64,000 nucleotides of DNA from Aplectana chamaeleonis (taxonomy: Eukaryota; Nematoda; Chromadorea; Rhabditida; Cosmocercidae), in contig JAPDOI010000063.1 of the NCBI GenBank assembly GCA_029168955.1, forward strand, positions 1,922,001 through 1,986,000, read 5' to 3'. Position numbers and translations under genes: made by a program. Under the pieces are notes generated by a model. That model saw only the letters and a program-made list of their open reading frames with translations, was not told the origin of the DNA and made no database searches. The first letter of the stretch is position 1. Each line of letters starts with the position of its first letter. Below, piece by piece: positions 11,991 through 23,900 of this stretch.

Positions 11991-12925
11991 TGCCGTTTAT
12001 ATATCGATGTTTTGACGGGTCTATCATGCTTTGACTACTTTAATCTTTGGCTAAGGGACTATTTTCTCCCTTAGGAAGGACTTTAGTTTACGAAACTTCT
12101 AGATGGGGTTCCTTAAGTACCACTCCATCTATCTAAAGCAAATTTCGAATCTGTTGTAATTTGACCGAAAATTTTCGAATCGAATTCTCTCTCTGTCCCC
12201 TGAGGTTTCACACTCTGCAAAATGTTGCATTCTGCGAATTCCCGTGGAGAGGGGGAGTTTTTGAGCTAACGAGTGGGCCGGGTGTAGGATAGTCGTTTCG
12301 GAAATTGTTTATTTCTCATTAGAGCCGCGAAGAGATTTGATACCTCCTCGCGCCGGGGCAGCAGAACGAAGGGGCGACCGCATCCGTAGGTGGCCAGATT
12401 TCGGAACGGAGCTCAAATTCCCTGCGGATTCCAATTAATTTGTCGTTTCTCATTTCACATAGCTGAGGCTGCTCTCTTATCGTGAAAATCCCTGAGATCA
12501 ACGATCTCTTCTGGTACTAATGGGACATATTTTTGTCCTCCTGGAGTCAATCTATATTAGCGTTTTGTGTAGAGTTAGCTGTGTGATTGATCAAGGGATT
12601 ACAATGCTGCGATTCATGGGAAAAATTTCAATGTGAAGTTGTAAACCGGGTGAAGAAATGAAATGTGCGAGTAATAAATCAACTTGTGTGGTTTTTTCGC
12701 TAGCTGTTTGCAAGTGTTCCACAGAGGAGAGTGGGAATCAAATTGATTTGTTGGAAAAATCGTGCAGTGCATTTGTTCTTCATGTTCACGTTTGTTCATC
12801 GCATCTCCGACATTCTCTTCTCTGTGTATTTTTGGGTTTGCTGAAGAGCAGAAGAAACCCCTTGGTCCAAGTGTACTCTGATTTGTGGTACTCTAATGTG
12901 TATTGATTCACTTCATTTGATATGG
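11991..12925. other. non-coding stretch, nothing recognised
   Basis: Mixed-composition sequence without repeat arrays. Short frames on both strands between 12300 and 12900 show no family features. Confidence 0.5.
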
Positions 12926-14770
12926 TATAGCATTGCTTCACACATTCTAACATCGCCTAACATTATCTGACACGGCTTGACAAAATCTATCTGACTCCAA
13001 CAATTGATCTGACATGGCTTTACAGGATCTAGAATTTACCTAACATCACGTAACATTGGCTACAGGGTTGGCTTATATGATTTAACATGGTCTTACGGAG
13101 CCTAACGTGATATGTCAAGTTCTAACATGACCAAACATGAAATGACAGAACATAAGATTACATGAACTAACACTAAATGGGCCGTTGTCAGACAGAATTT
13201 AGGCTAAACTAACAACGACAGGTTCTAACATGATAACATAATATTACACAGGATGGCACAACTAATGTGGCCTAACATGGCCTCGAAGAGTCTTACATAA
13301 TCTATCATGTTCTAACATAGCGTGACGTGAAATAACATGGCCTAGCATATGAGGTGTGTTCACACTGTCTTACATAATCTCTCATGACCTAGCCGAATAT
13401 TGGCTGGCGAAAGGTCGGTTTTACTTGACCTAACATGGTCTTACAAGACTTGACATAATCAATCTTGCGTTGACAAAGCGTAAAATGGTCGCACATAAAG
13501 TAGACTAACGTAAGCTAACATGGTCAGTCACAACTTTGCATAATTTTTGTTGCCCTACTCAGGCGATTCACGGCCCCGAGCCGCACCGAACAGGAATCGG
13601 AGCCGCCTGATAGCTCGGCTCGTTCTCCCAATGTCCGGGCCTCTGCTGTTGCTGTTCGCGCCAACGGGAGCCGCCCGGACAGCAACAGCAGTGGCCTGGA
13701 GAGCAACAGCAGTGGCCTTGACAGCAACAGAAGCCGACTCGCAGATTGGGAACACGAGCCAAACTGTGGGGTGGCTCCGGGCCAATAATCGCCTGAGTAG
13801 CATAACATCGCCTAGCTTAAGGTTGGTCAACACGACCTGCCATAGCTTTACACGGCCTTTTCAAAACACAATGTAACATGGACTGTCACCGCGTTTGTCT
13901 GGTTGACTTGACACAAGATAGCGTAATATAACATGGACTAGAACAACACTGTCTGACATGAACTAACACGACCGTATAGAACTTAACATGAAATAACTTG
14001 ACACAGGCCCATGTGTGGTCGAAAGCTGTTCGTGACATGATTTAGCATAGAATAGTGTGACATAGACTGTTCGAAAGTTGGCAGACGTGACCCAAAGTGG
14101 CCTAGGGGAGCAGAGCGTGATTTAAGCTAGAGAAATCTCGTCCAAAGCAACATAACACAATATAACACTTGCTAACAAAAATTTGACCAACATGGGCTAA
14201 CATTAATTTCCATGAACTGATGCAGCCTATCTATCATGACCTAACATCGTTTGACATGGTCTGTAACCTAACATCGCTCCACATAACTTGATATGCACGA
14301 TCTAGCATAATATCACATTATATTATAATGCTGAGCTTTCACAAAATTAGCACTAATGAACAAGAATTGCTTTGGAAAATTACCACTTGGACATTATATT
14401 ACACATCATGACGGAATCTTTCATCGCTCTAAATGAACCAGTGTGACTTTCAGCATAAATTTTACATCATTCTACATAGTTCTTCATGATCTATTATGAC
14501 TTCCTCGCTTGTGCAGCTGGAGTTGACCCAGTATGACCTATATCAACATAACGGGGCTTGATTTTCATCGTGTCTGTTGATGAAATGACTTGACATGGTC
14601 TGACATGACACAGACTGACATAGCCTCACATGAAGTGACATGATTTGGCATTAAGTTATGCTATGAGGTTATGAGGTAACATAAATGATTAAAGTCCAAA
14701 ATAATATGGGTCGAAGTTGGTCAGCATTGTGCAACGAATCTAACACGAATTTACATTGGCTAGCACGACG
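12926..14770. repeat. degenerate CTAACATGGCCTAACATG tandem array
   Basis: Hundreds of words such as TAACATGG, TGACATGA and CCTAACA recur every 10-20 bp over 1.8 kb with heavy divergence. They indicate an old short-unit minisatellite. A TA-flanked MITE sits inside it at 13558-13797. A related word family (ATAACAT) appears around the third exon of the acyl-CoA-binding protein gene. Confidence 0.75.
13558..13797. mobile_element. TA-flanked hairpin MITE, copy 2
   Basis: This 240-bp element runs from CTCAGGCGATTC to GAATAATCGCCTGAG-type ends with a TA on each side (13556-13557 and 13798-13799). The centre has tandem CAACAGCAGTGGCCTG-type units that pair with CTGCTGTTGCTGTTCG. It is the best preserved of the four copies in the window. 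Confidence 0.85.
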
Positions 14771-14784
14771 CAACAGAGTCTAAG

Positions 14785-15470
14785 GCCATTGTCATACTAA
14801 AACCTTGCGACCGCGACCGGGTCGGTCAACTGTCACGACTCGTGTCGAGACGATGCCCACCTAGTACAAATGTGCTGTCGCAGGAATACTTCTCAGCACC
14901 TCTCGTGGTCGCAGAGCGCTGCGGCGGGTGCCATCGGCATCAGCCGAGGGTCCAATAAAGTATGAGAAGTCAGCAGAGTTCAAGTCGCGGCGTTGCTCAC
15001 AACGAAGAGCAGCGCTGAGGGATGCGATATCGATTAGATTTGGCGACGGGGGCGACCAACGTGGTGTGAAGGGCGACGAGGGCGCACCACAGAGTACTAC
15101 GACGACTTCCAACGAGCGGCAACCGTCGCGGCGACGATAAGGGGTCCGCAGAGCTGAAGTCGCGGCGTTGCTCGCAGCGACGAACAGCACTGGGTGATGC
15201 AATATCGATTACATTCGGCGACGAGGGCGACCAACGCGGCGTGAAGGGCGACCAGGGAGCAGAGTGCATTGACGCCGCGACGGCCCTACGTCACTGACAG
15301 CGAGCGGCAACCGACCCCGCGACGATAATGTTACGAAACATTTTTGTCGCCGCGTCAAGGCTGACGCTCGGCGACCACTGGCCGTTCTTTGCAACTCTGC
15401 AGACCCCTATAGTGTTCCGAAACATTTTTATCATCGCGACAAGTTTGTCGCTGGGCGCTGCTTCTCTGCT
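14785..15470. repeat. GC-rich element with internal duplication
   Basis: Against AT-rich surroundings this block is rich in CGAC and GCGACGA words. A segment of about 170 bp (about 14970-15140, carrying GTCGCGGCGTTGCTC, GATATCGATTA and GGCGACCAACG) is repeated at about 15148-15310. A second pair, ATGTTACGAAACATTTTTGTCGC-like and TGTTCCGAAACATTTTTATC-like, lies at 15329 and 15413. The frames are stop-poor on several strands because of composition. It is probably a transposon-derived or satellite block; no termini were identified. Confidence 0.55.
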
Positions 15471-15529
15471 GGACCTTGTCGGCCGGTTTTTTTTGTCCTG
15501 AGCCACGGCTAGCCTCCAGCGAAGGCGAG

Positions 15530-16685
15530 ATCATCGGCTGGCTTTCAATGAGAGCCTAGGCCACAACAAGGCCAAGCGGGCTTGATCTCGCATCAGATCA
15601 CTCGGAATCAAGCGTACGCTGCCATCCATTGGCTTGCTATTCCAGTATACCTATTTCTGCAGCTTACTCGTCTGCTTCTGCTAGCCGGGATTTGAGTCTG
15701 TGCTATTTGTGCGCTGTAAAATGCAGTCACTAGAAGGGATGATCCTCTGTGGCATTAAAAGGCTTTTGGAATTGTTTAATCCGTTATTGAAAGAGGAGTG
15801 AAGAATAGAATGGGACGTAAATGCTGAGCGCATAGCAAGTCGGCTGCTGATGAAGAAGAAGATCTCGCTTTACTCTCATCCAGCTCTGGCTTTGAAATTT
15901 AAGGAGTCCCAACAATTAGGGATAAGGTTAGCATTCAAGCCTTGCAGCCGCTAAAGGTGAAATTTGCAGCCGTGGGACTACTTAGGGTTAATTCGTAGTC
16001 ATTCTGCTTCGAGTCTAAGCCTGCTCAAGCTGAACAATCTTCATTGTTTGAAAATTTCTGGATTTGTAATTTCTAGAACGAGTGCGAGCAAATTGCGTGG
16101 TTGGTGTTTCCAAACGCGTTTTTTTTTCGTCTGGCGCGAGCGCTTGTTACATCCGTCAGAGAATTTGAGTGTTCCGATTGCAAAAGCGCATCCCGAGCGC
16201 GTATTAAACGATATTTGCAATTTGCCGGATCTCAAACAGCTCAGCTGTTAAGGGCCTGATGACTACTCTAAGATACGCCCTGACCTAGGCTGTCCTAGAA
16301 AACATGCCATAAACACAGCTAAAAAAAAACCTGAAAACAACTGAAGTCTATCATTGCACGAATCATTCCCATACAATGCTCTCAAACTGCAGCACTGCTT
16401 TTGCAGGTCGTGCATGTTTCGAAGATGCTCATCAGCTAAAGCAGTATTTCTTGCTGCTTGGAAGAATGATCTTTCCGAAATTTCGACTTCGAATTTTCCC
16501 GCTGATTTGGAGCGCAGACCACATTTAGCCCCAGGAATAGTGTGAAAACCGCAGACAAAGGTCTCCGTTGAGTTGTTCTAGCTTCAATATAAGCTCAAGT
16601 TTATGGAACCAAGGAACTTTAAGTGTGCAACCGTCTAGGTTGCGTACCGCTGTCCACACTTTTCGGCGCACCGCTGAAATCAAGT
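15530..16685. other. non-coding stretch, nothing recognised
   Basis: An open frame of 95 codons at 15964-16251 (+) has no recognisable domain and no clear splice borders. I do not call it. The last part, about 16500-16680, is the duplicated flank that precedes the small minisatellites. Confidence 0.45.
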
Positions 16686-16689
16686 CCCA

Positions 16690-16870
16690 GCGAGCGTCGT
16701 GAGTTGCGTGAGGAGCGCTGTGGAAGCCGTGGCTGCCGTGAAGAGCGCCTTTGATGCCGTGAGTGCCGTGGTTGCCGTGAGGAGCACCTTTGGTGCTGTG
16801 ATTGCTGTGAGGACTGCCGTGTATGCCGTGAGGACTGCCGTGGGTGCCGTGAGTGCCGTTGAAACACTTC
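16690..16870. repeat. small GCCGTGAGTGCCGTG-type minisatellite
   Basis: Units such as GCCGTGAGGAGCGC and GTGCCGTGAGTGCCGT repeat over 180 bp. This is the third of the short arrays (9911, 11795, 16690) sharing both unit and flanking context. Confidence 0.85.
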
Positions 16871-19354
16871 ATGCCTTGAAACTATTGATGTTGCGCCGCG
16901 CTTACCATGCTGTGAAGGCTGTTTTCTCCTGAACCAGAGACTCATGGCGTACAAAACTGCCAGATGTGGCTCGCCTACTACATTTCGATCTATCCAATTC
17001 AAATTTTGGATATGTTAAAGTCTGACCGATTTTAGGCCTTCAATAATCCTTGATACTGAAATTTTGTGATTCGTCTTCGAACAACGACTGTTCTGAACTT
17101 GCAAAAGTGTTTTGGAACAAGGCTTTCTTGAAAAAAGGGTTGTTTCGGTATCAGTGTCCCCACTCCCCCTTCTTTGACCTGCTCTTCAACCCTGGTCTTC
17201 TCCGGCAAGTTTCACCATGACTAAACCGAATCCTCATGCTTGTCCCAACTTTCCCGCTCATCCGCAAAGTTTTCCTGCTATACTATTTCAACACTGGGCT
17301 GGTGGTGGTGTAGGATGTTGGCTTTACGATGTGACAAAGTCCTGCTGCTGCGACTAGTAGCTGTCAGTCGGCTTCAACTGAGGAATTACCTTTGCTGCTG
17401 CTAGTGTTATTTGTCTCTGATTGTCTGTCGTCGAAGTGATTTCCGCCTCGTGCTCGTGGTTAGGTGTGTTTCTCAGGGCTGAGCTGTAGGAGTTGGCCGG
17501 GCCTCGGCATGATGCATGACTCTATACGATGATCGCAGGAGGCGACACATGTTCCATCCGTTCGAACGAAACTCGAATCCATTTTGATGTTTGTTATTTC
17601 TCGTGAAGAAGTGGGAAGAGGAGCTGCTGCTACTGCTGATACTCCTGTTGCTACTGCTACTGCTCTTCTCTTGTCCCTCAATCAGGCGCATAACGTCCGA
17701 GGTGTGTATGTAAGTCTCCCATTGTAACACGCTTCTCCACACATGACGCAGCCAGTCGACAAACCACAACGACCTGCAGTTACTTTTTAGTTGAGCTTGT
17801 TTGACGCTGAAGTGTTCCTGCGAGAGGATGAGTTGTCCGCCGGGGTTAGAGACGGGCGAGTGGTCACTCTGAACTCTCTTCTAGAAGTTGACGATTACTA
17901 GGCTGACTTTGATTATGTCAGGATTTGATTTTGATCTTCTGGCCGGGGGAGATTCAGATGTGAACTTGGACTTATAGTCACGCAAACCTACTACCTTCTT
18001 CGTTTTCAGTGGTAGTTTTAAATCTTCCTTTTTTCTCTTCGTTAGTACACTGTCGGCAATTGTGTCACAATAAGACCTCAAATTAAGTTCGTAAATTCTT
18101 TTGTAATTAACACTACAAATACCACTTGAACTGACTGAACCTGTATGGGATCGCGAACATAAACAATAAAATGTTCTTATGAACTTATTACAATATCTCA
18201 TGTAAAGAGTAATGCATGAAGTGCACGCTTTTTTGTGACATTATGATGGACGAATTGATTCAATAATTACGGACTAATCACGTAATAAAGTGCATACCAG
18301 ACCCAAAATGTCGCCATTGGCCTGATTGTGGATCGAATGAACAGGGACGGCTGTGGAGAGAATGCTATATTTTTGGGGTTTTTCAAAAATTGAAGATTTT
18401 TTTGTTGTTTTTAGGCGCGTTACCCTATTGTAAGAACCAATAGATTTTTTCCTAAAAGTTCAATCTATACCGTAATGGTTCAATTACGGCGGAATGCGGA
18501 CTTTGAATAATGGGGATTTCAAAGAATTTAAATTCCAAATGGGTAATTCATAGATAATGTCTGTTCACATTCGACTTTAATTTAAATGACATTTAGAACA
18601 TTGATTCTTTAAAAAGTTTCGTTATTCCTTTGAGTTTGAACTAAACCTTTATATAGGATTCCAACGTCGTCACTAGTTGCTAGAAAATTTCCTGCAGTCT
18701 TTAAATTTTTTTCTTCAAAGTGAGTATCGATTTTAAAGCCGGATTTTTAAAAAAGGAGATTGCTTATTGGTAATAGTGCGGGACCCAAGTCTTTCACAGT
18801 AAACTATCTATTTATGTAACACTTTTATGTTTTATAGGTTAAAATAATAGAAAATTTTTCTTTTTTTAAAGTTTTTTTTTGAAAATTTGAATAGGAGTTG
18901 TTTCGCCCCTGTGTCAAGAAAAGTCATATTCCTGGCTAGCTTAGGGCTTTTCAGTGAAGAGGGCGTCTAGTGCTAAACTTATGTTCAAGAAAACAATAAA
19001 ATGCGATTATATTGAAATTGAAAAGCTTTAATAAATTGTTAATATTTTTCCATTCTCGCTATTACAGTGTTACTCTGTCATATGAAAATTGATCTGAGAA
19101 ACCGCCGATTTTTGCTTTCAAATGAATTCTAAATCAAAAGAGCTTGAAAGTAAACTGTGATGAATTTTTTTCAAAGAAAATAGAAGAAAAGTAAGAGCTA
19201 GAGAAATAATAAAAACTGTGAAGAATTTTTGTTAAGCTGAGAAATATTTGCCTTTAGTTTGGTAGGTCTTGGTGGAATAGCCGAACTCCATGTTAAAACT
19301 TGAAAACCCATCATTTCCGAATCCTGTACGAAATAAGCTTTGGATTAGGTGTTA
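16871..19354. other. non-coding stretch with one unexplained minus-strand frame
   Basis: AT-rich, with CTG/CAG-type triplet runs at about 17340-17400 and 17625-17665. A 106-codon minus-strand frame at 17881-18201 has a fairly protein-like, basic composition in its second half. It shows no family motif, and I cannot say it is a gene. Confidence 0.4.
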
Positions 19355-20325
19355 GGTAAGTTATGAGTGCCGTGAAGACACTTGCGGTGGAGACATATAG
19401 CGCCGTGAGTGTCTTCACGGCGCATACGGCGATTTATTCACGGAGCTCATGGCTAATAGTGTTTCCACGACACTTACTGCATATATTGTGTTCACGGTAC
19501 CCACGGCACGTAGTGGCATCACGGTAATCACGGCATATAGTGTGCTCACGGCACTTACGGAATTTACTGTTTAACTGCACAAATGGCTTAAACGTTTCCA
19601 CGGCACCCATAGCATATAGTGTCTCCACGGCATTCACGGCATGTAGTCTTCCACGGCACTCACGGCATTTACAGTTGTACGGCACCCATAGCTTATAGTG
19701 TCTCCACGGCACTCACGGCATATAGCTTCTTCAAGACACTCACGGCTTTTAGTATTTACATGTCACTCACGGCATGTAGTATGTCCACGGCACTCACGGC
19801 ATGTAGTATTTCGAGGACTTTAACGGCATGTAGTATTTCCACGGCACCCAATGCATGTTGTGGTGTTTCCACGGCACACGTGGCAAATATGTATTGTTTC
19901 CACGGCACTCACGGCCAATAGTTTTGCGCAGCACTTACGGCATATATCGTTATCACGGCACTCACGGCATATAGCGTCTTCAAGGCACTCACGGCATGTG
20001 GTATGTCCGCGGCGTTCACGGCTTGCAGTATGCCCACGGCACTCACGGCGTGTATGTCCACGGCACTCACGGCATGCAGTATGTCCACGGCGTTCACGGC
20101 TTGTGGTATTTCCACGTCACTCACGGCATGTAGTATTTCCACGGCACTCACGGAATGTTGTGGTGTTTCCACGGCACTCACGGCATCTAGTATTTCCAGG
20201 GTTTTACGGCATGTATTTCCACGGCACCCTATGCATGTTGTGGTGTTTCCACGGCACTCACGGCCCATTCTTCTGCGCAGCATCCACGGCATATAGCGTC
20301 ATCACGGTACCTACGGCATATAGTG
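19355..20325. repeat. CACGGCACTCACGGCATGTAG minisatellite
   Basis: About 40 units of 20-27 bp of the form TTCCACGGCACTCACGGCAT plus GTAGTATT. It lies about 400 bp upstream of the first zinc-finger exon. Both strands give long repeat-encoded open frames, up to 175 codons, with HGTHG, SRHSRH or VSAVE patterns depending on frame. These are artefacts of a stop-poor unit. Confidence 0.9.
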
Positions 20326-20740
20326 CCGATATGATAAACCGTGATAACAGTGCAGGACTTATTCAAGCTGAACAGTGATATTAGATTTTTGAGCTTCAAA
20401 TTTTTTTATGTAAATCTGAAGAAATATCAAAACCAACACAATTTCCATTTGGACTGAACTTTGGATGGGACCGGACTGCTGTTAACGTTTTTTCCCCTGC
20501 CAAGTATGCAGCCTTTTTATTTGCCCGCTGTTATTTATGAAGAAGGGGAAGGTACTGTGGGTAAGCTGATGGTTTAAGAATAGTCTCACCACAACCGCTG
20601 TTCTATAAGTGCATAATTGCTTTTTCAACACTGGGGAAACTGTCAGATAATTTTTGTAACCTGTCACTGTCTTGTCATTCGTTTGACGGTTTATATCTTT
20701 CCATATGGATGGTTTTATTAGTTTATGAATTTCTTTTCAG

Positions 20741-20929
20741 AAGGAGTTCTGCAATAAGTACTATCTGGCCACGCATCGAGCTGCGAAGCACGGGCAGAAT
20801 TCACAGCAACAGCAGCAGCAGAACCATATGATATCGTCGCAGTCGGGTGTGGATCTATCAGCGCTGAGTCGAGGAGCAGACGTGGCTGCAAGTATGGACA
20901 TTCAGCAGCTGATGGTCGGGTTGGATCAG
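20741..20929 (+). CDS. MEP-1-like gene, first visible exon (half finger, Q-run)
   Basis: Acceptor TTTCTTTTCAG, donor CAG/GTGAGT, 63 codons, phase 0 at both ends. It encodes KEFCNKYYLATHRAAKHG, the histidine half of a C2H2 finger whose C-x2-C lies in an unseen upstream exon. A six-glutamine run and a helical stretch (MDIQQLMVGLDQ) follow. Confidence 0.88.
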
Positions 20930-23900
20930 GTGAGTGAGAAAGAAAGAAGAAAAAAGCGGGGTACTTTGAACCGTGGTTTTTTCGAATGTTGAACACTAAT
21001 TCCATCTGTCAATTCAGTCAGATTAAAAATGTCCTTTTTCGAAAACGCGGCTAATGGACAGTAGTGTGTTATCGGTGTGTCAATAAAACTCATTCGTCGC
21101 GTCTGTATGTTTTAGTCCGCACTGTCCGGGAACAATCCGTTGCGGAGTCTATACCTCTCCCAGATGGGTATGGGTGGTGGAAGTCCGTCACCGTCAAGTC
21201 TGCCGTCCTCTGGCTCAGCATCGATCACTGGCGGAAATCAGGATGGTGGTCCGGAACCCTCACCGAAGGTGAGGTTCTTTCAGAATTTTCGTGTTGTACG
21301 ACTTCGAAACCTCTTCCGAATCCAGCTAAACGGTTCTGTGAAAGAAATTGTGGGGTAGAAATTCCGCTGAAATTGTGTGGGAGCCGGTTCCCTTTAGAAA
21401 CGGTGTTTGGTGAACGTGGTATTGACTTCTGAAAAACATGTCATCAGAATCAGTTTTTGACCCTCATTTCGAAAATGCTTTCAAAATATGCTAAACGGAC
21501 TTCCGAACGAGGCTATAGGCTGAAAATATGGTCAAAAATGGCGTTGAGCCCTGTATCCTTGGGGAATGGTACTTTGGTATAGTGGCTGTTCCTTATAAAG
21601 CATATGTCATTAGACCCAGTTTTTGGCGCTGATTTCGAATCTGCTTTCAAAATCTGCGAAACCATTATTTGAATGAAGCTATAGAGAGCGGACTTTGTCA
21701 AAAAAGTGCGTGGAACCCTGTATCCTTGAGAATTGACACTTAGTGATCCTGGCTGTTCTTAACAACGCATATGTCATTAGACCCAGTTTTCGACCCCGAT
21801 TTCGAATCTGTTTTCAAAATCTGCTAAACTGACTTTTGAACGAGGTTATAGGCTGAAAATGTTGTCAAGAATTGCGTAGAACCCTCTACCCCCAAGAATA
21901 GTGTTTTGTGGACGTGACATTGCGTTTTGATAAACATGTCACTGGACCTGGTTTCTGATGCTGGTTTCGAAAATGCTTTCAAAATCTGCTGAACTGACTC
22001 GTGAACAAGGTTATTGGGTGAAGATTCGAGGAAAAAACTGCGTGGAACCCTCCATTCTTCAGGAATGACACTTAGTGATCCTGGCTGTTCCCGACAACGC
22101 ATTTTTTTGTTTTTGACCCTGATTTCGAAAATGCTTTCAAAATATGCTGAACGGACTTCTGAACGAGGCTATAGGCTGAAAATATGGTCAAAAATGGCGT
22201 TAAACCCTGTATCCTTGGGGCATGGTACTTTGGTATAGTGGCTGTTCCTTATAAAGCATATGTCATTAGACTCAGTTTTTGGCGCTGATTTCGAATCTGC
22301 TTTCAAAATCTGCTAAATCTTTCTGTGAACGAAGCTATAGAGAGCGGACTTTGTCAAAAAAGTGCGTGGAGCCCTGTATCCTTGAGAATTGACACTTAGT
22401 GATCCTGGCTGTTCTTAACAACGCATATGTCATTAGACCCAGTTTTCGACCCCGATTTCGAAAAAAAAAAGAGTTTTCAAAATCTGCTAAACTGACTTCT
22501 GAACGAGGTTATAGGCTGAAAATGTTGTCAAGAATTGCGTAGAACCCTCTACCCCTGAGAATAGTATTTTGTGGACGTGACATTGCGTTTTGATAAACAT
22601 GTCACTAGACCTGGTTTCTGATACTGATTTCGAAAATACTTTCAAAATCTGCTATATTGACTTGTGAACGAGGCTATTGGGTGAAGATTCCAGAACAAAT
22701 TGCGTGGAACCCTGTATCCTAGAGTAATGACATTTGGTTATTATGGCTGTTCCTAACATTACATGTATCACTAGATTCATCTGTTAATCCTGATCACGAA
22801 TCTGCCCTCAAAATCTGCTAAACCAGCCTGTGAATGAAATTATGGGGGACGAAATCTGTCAAAAAGTGCGTGGAACCCCGTATTTGTGAGGAGGGGCATT
22901 TTGTCACTTAGCCGTCTTATACTCGTTTGTGCGCCACTAGAGTCAGTTTACGACAATGGTTCCAAATCCGTTTTCAAAATAGACAGAATTGTCATTTACA
23001 GGATATTATCGCATAAGGGACCCTGAGAAAGTACGCGTGGTCAAGTGTCCTTATGTGGAGTTGAGAATCGTCAAGTTTGTGGTTTGTAACCACCCGTATG
23101 TCATTAGAACCAGTTTTCAATGCTGATTCGGAATCTTTTGTTCAAATTTGCTGAACGGTCGTTTGAATGGAGTTACGGGGTAAAGATTCATCTGAGAACT
23201 GCGTGGAACCCTGTACCCTTAAATGTACTCCTGTAGTGACAACTTGGAAGTCTGTGACGCTACGTATATCAAAAGAATCAGAGTTTTTGCCAAATTTCGA
23301 GTCTGTGTTCAAATTTGCTGAACAGTTTTAAGAGCGAATGCATGAGTATGGATTTGCTCTAGAACTGCGTGGATCCCCGTACCCTTGAAAAACAACACCA
23401 TAGTAACATGTTGGTTTGTGGCAATATGCATGTCACCAAAACTGGTTTTCTACGCTGATTTCGAATCTGCGGTCAGATTTTGCTAAGCGACAATTTGAAC
23501 CAAGTTATGAATGGTTTCCTACCACATAGTTTGCGACCTCCGCAGTTTCAGATTCAGCGTGGAGGATCGACTTCAATCGTCTAAAAATCCTGAATTTTAG
23601 GCGACAACTCCGCCCACGTCGCAGTCGGAAAACTCGTCCGCAGGTCTGCCAAACTGGTTTGCTGGTTTGCTGCCGCCGCAAATGCAGCAGCAGGGGTAAA
23701 ATTTTTTTTCGAAAGAATATTTTTCTCATAAAAAAAGAATGTTCCCGATAAGTCCTTCTTCAGAATTTCACCGAATATGAATTCGCTGCTGGAGCAGATG
23801 CAGGCGATGCAGAATCTTCAACTCTTCGGCGGAAACCTCGGCGGTAATATGGGCGCCCTTGCTGCTGCGTTAGCCCAGAATCCAGCGTCGGCTGCGGCGT

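Noticed and set aside
17473..17769. 98-codon minus-strand frame with a poly-Ser run
   Set aside because: The Ser run comes from a CTG/ACTGCT triplet repeat; no splice borders or family features.
19851..20378. 175-codon open frame rich in SRHSRH repeats, and its minus-strand twin
   Set aside because: Encoded by the CACGGCACTCACGGCAT minisatellite, whose units lack stops in several frames. No start context, splice sites or domain; both strands are equally open.
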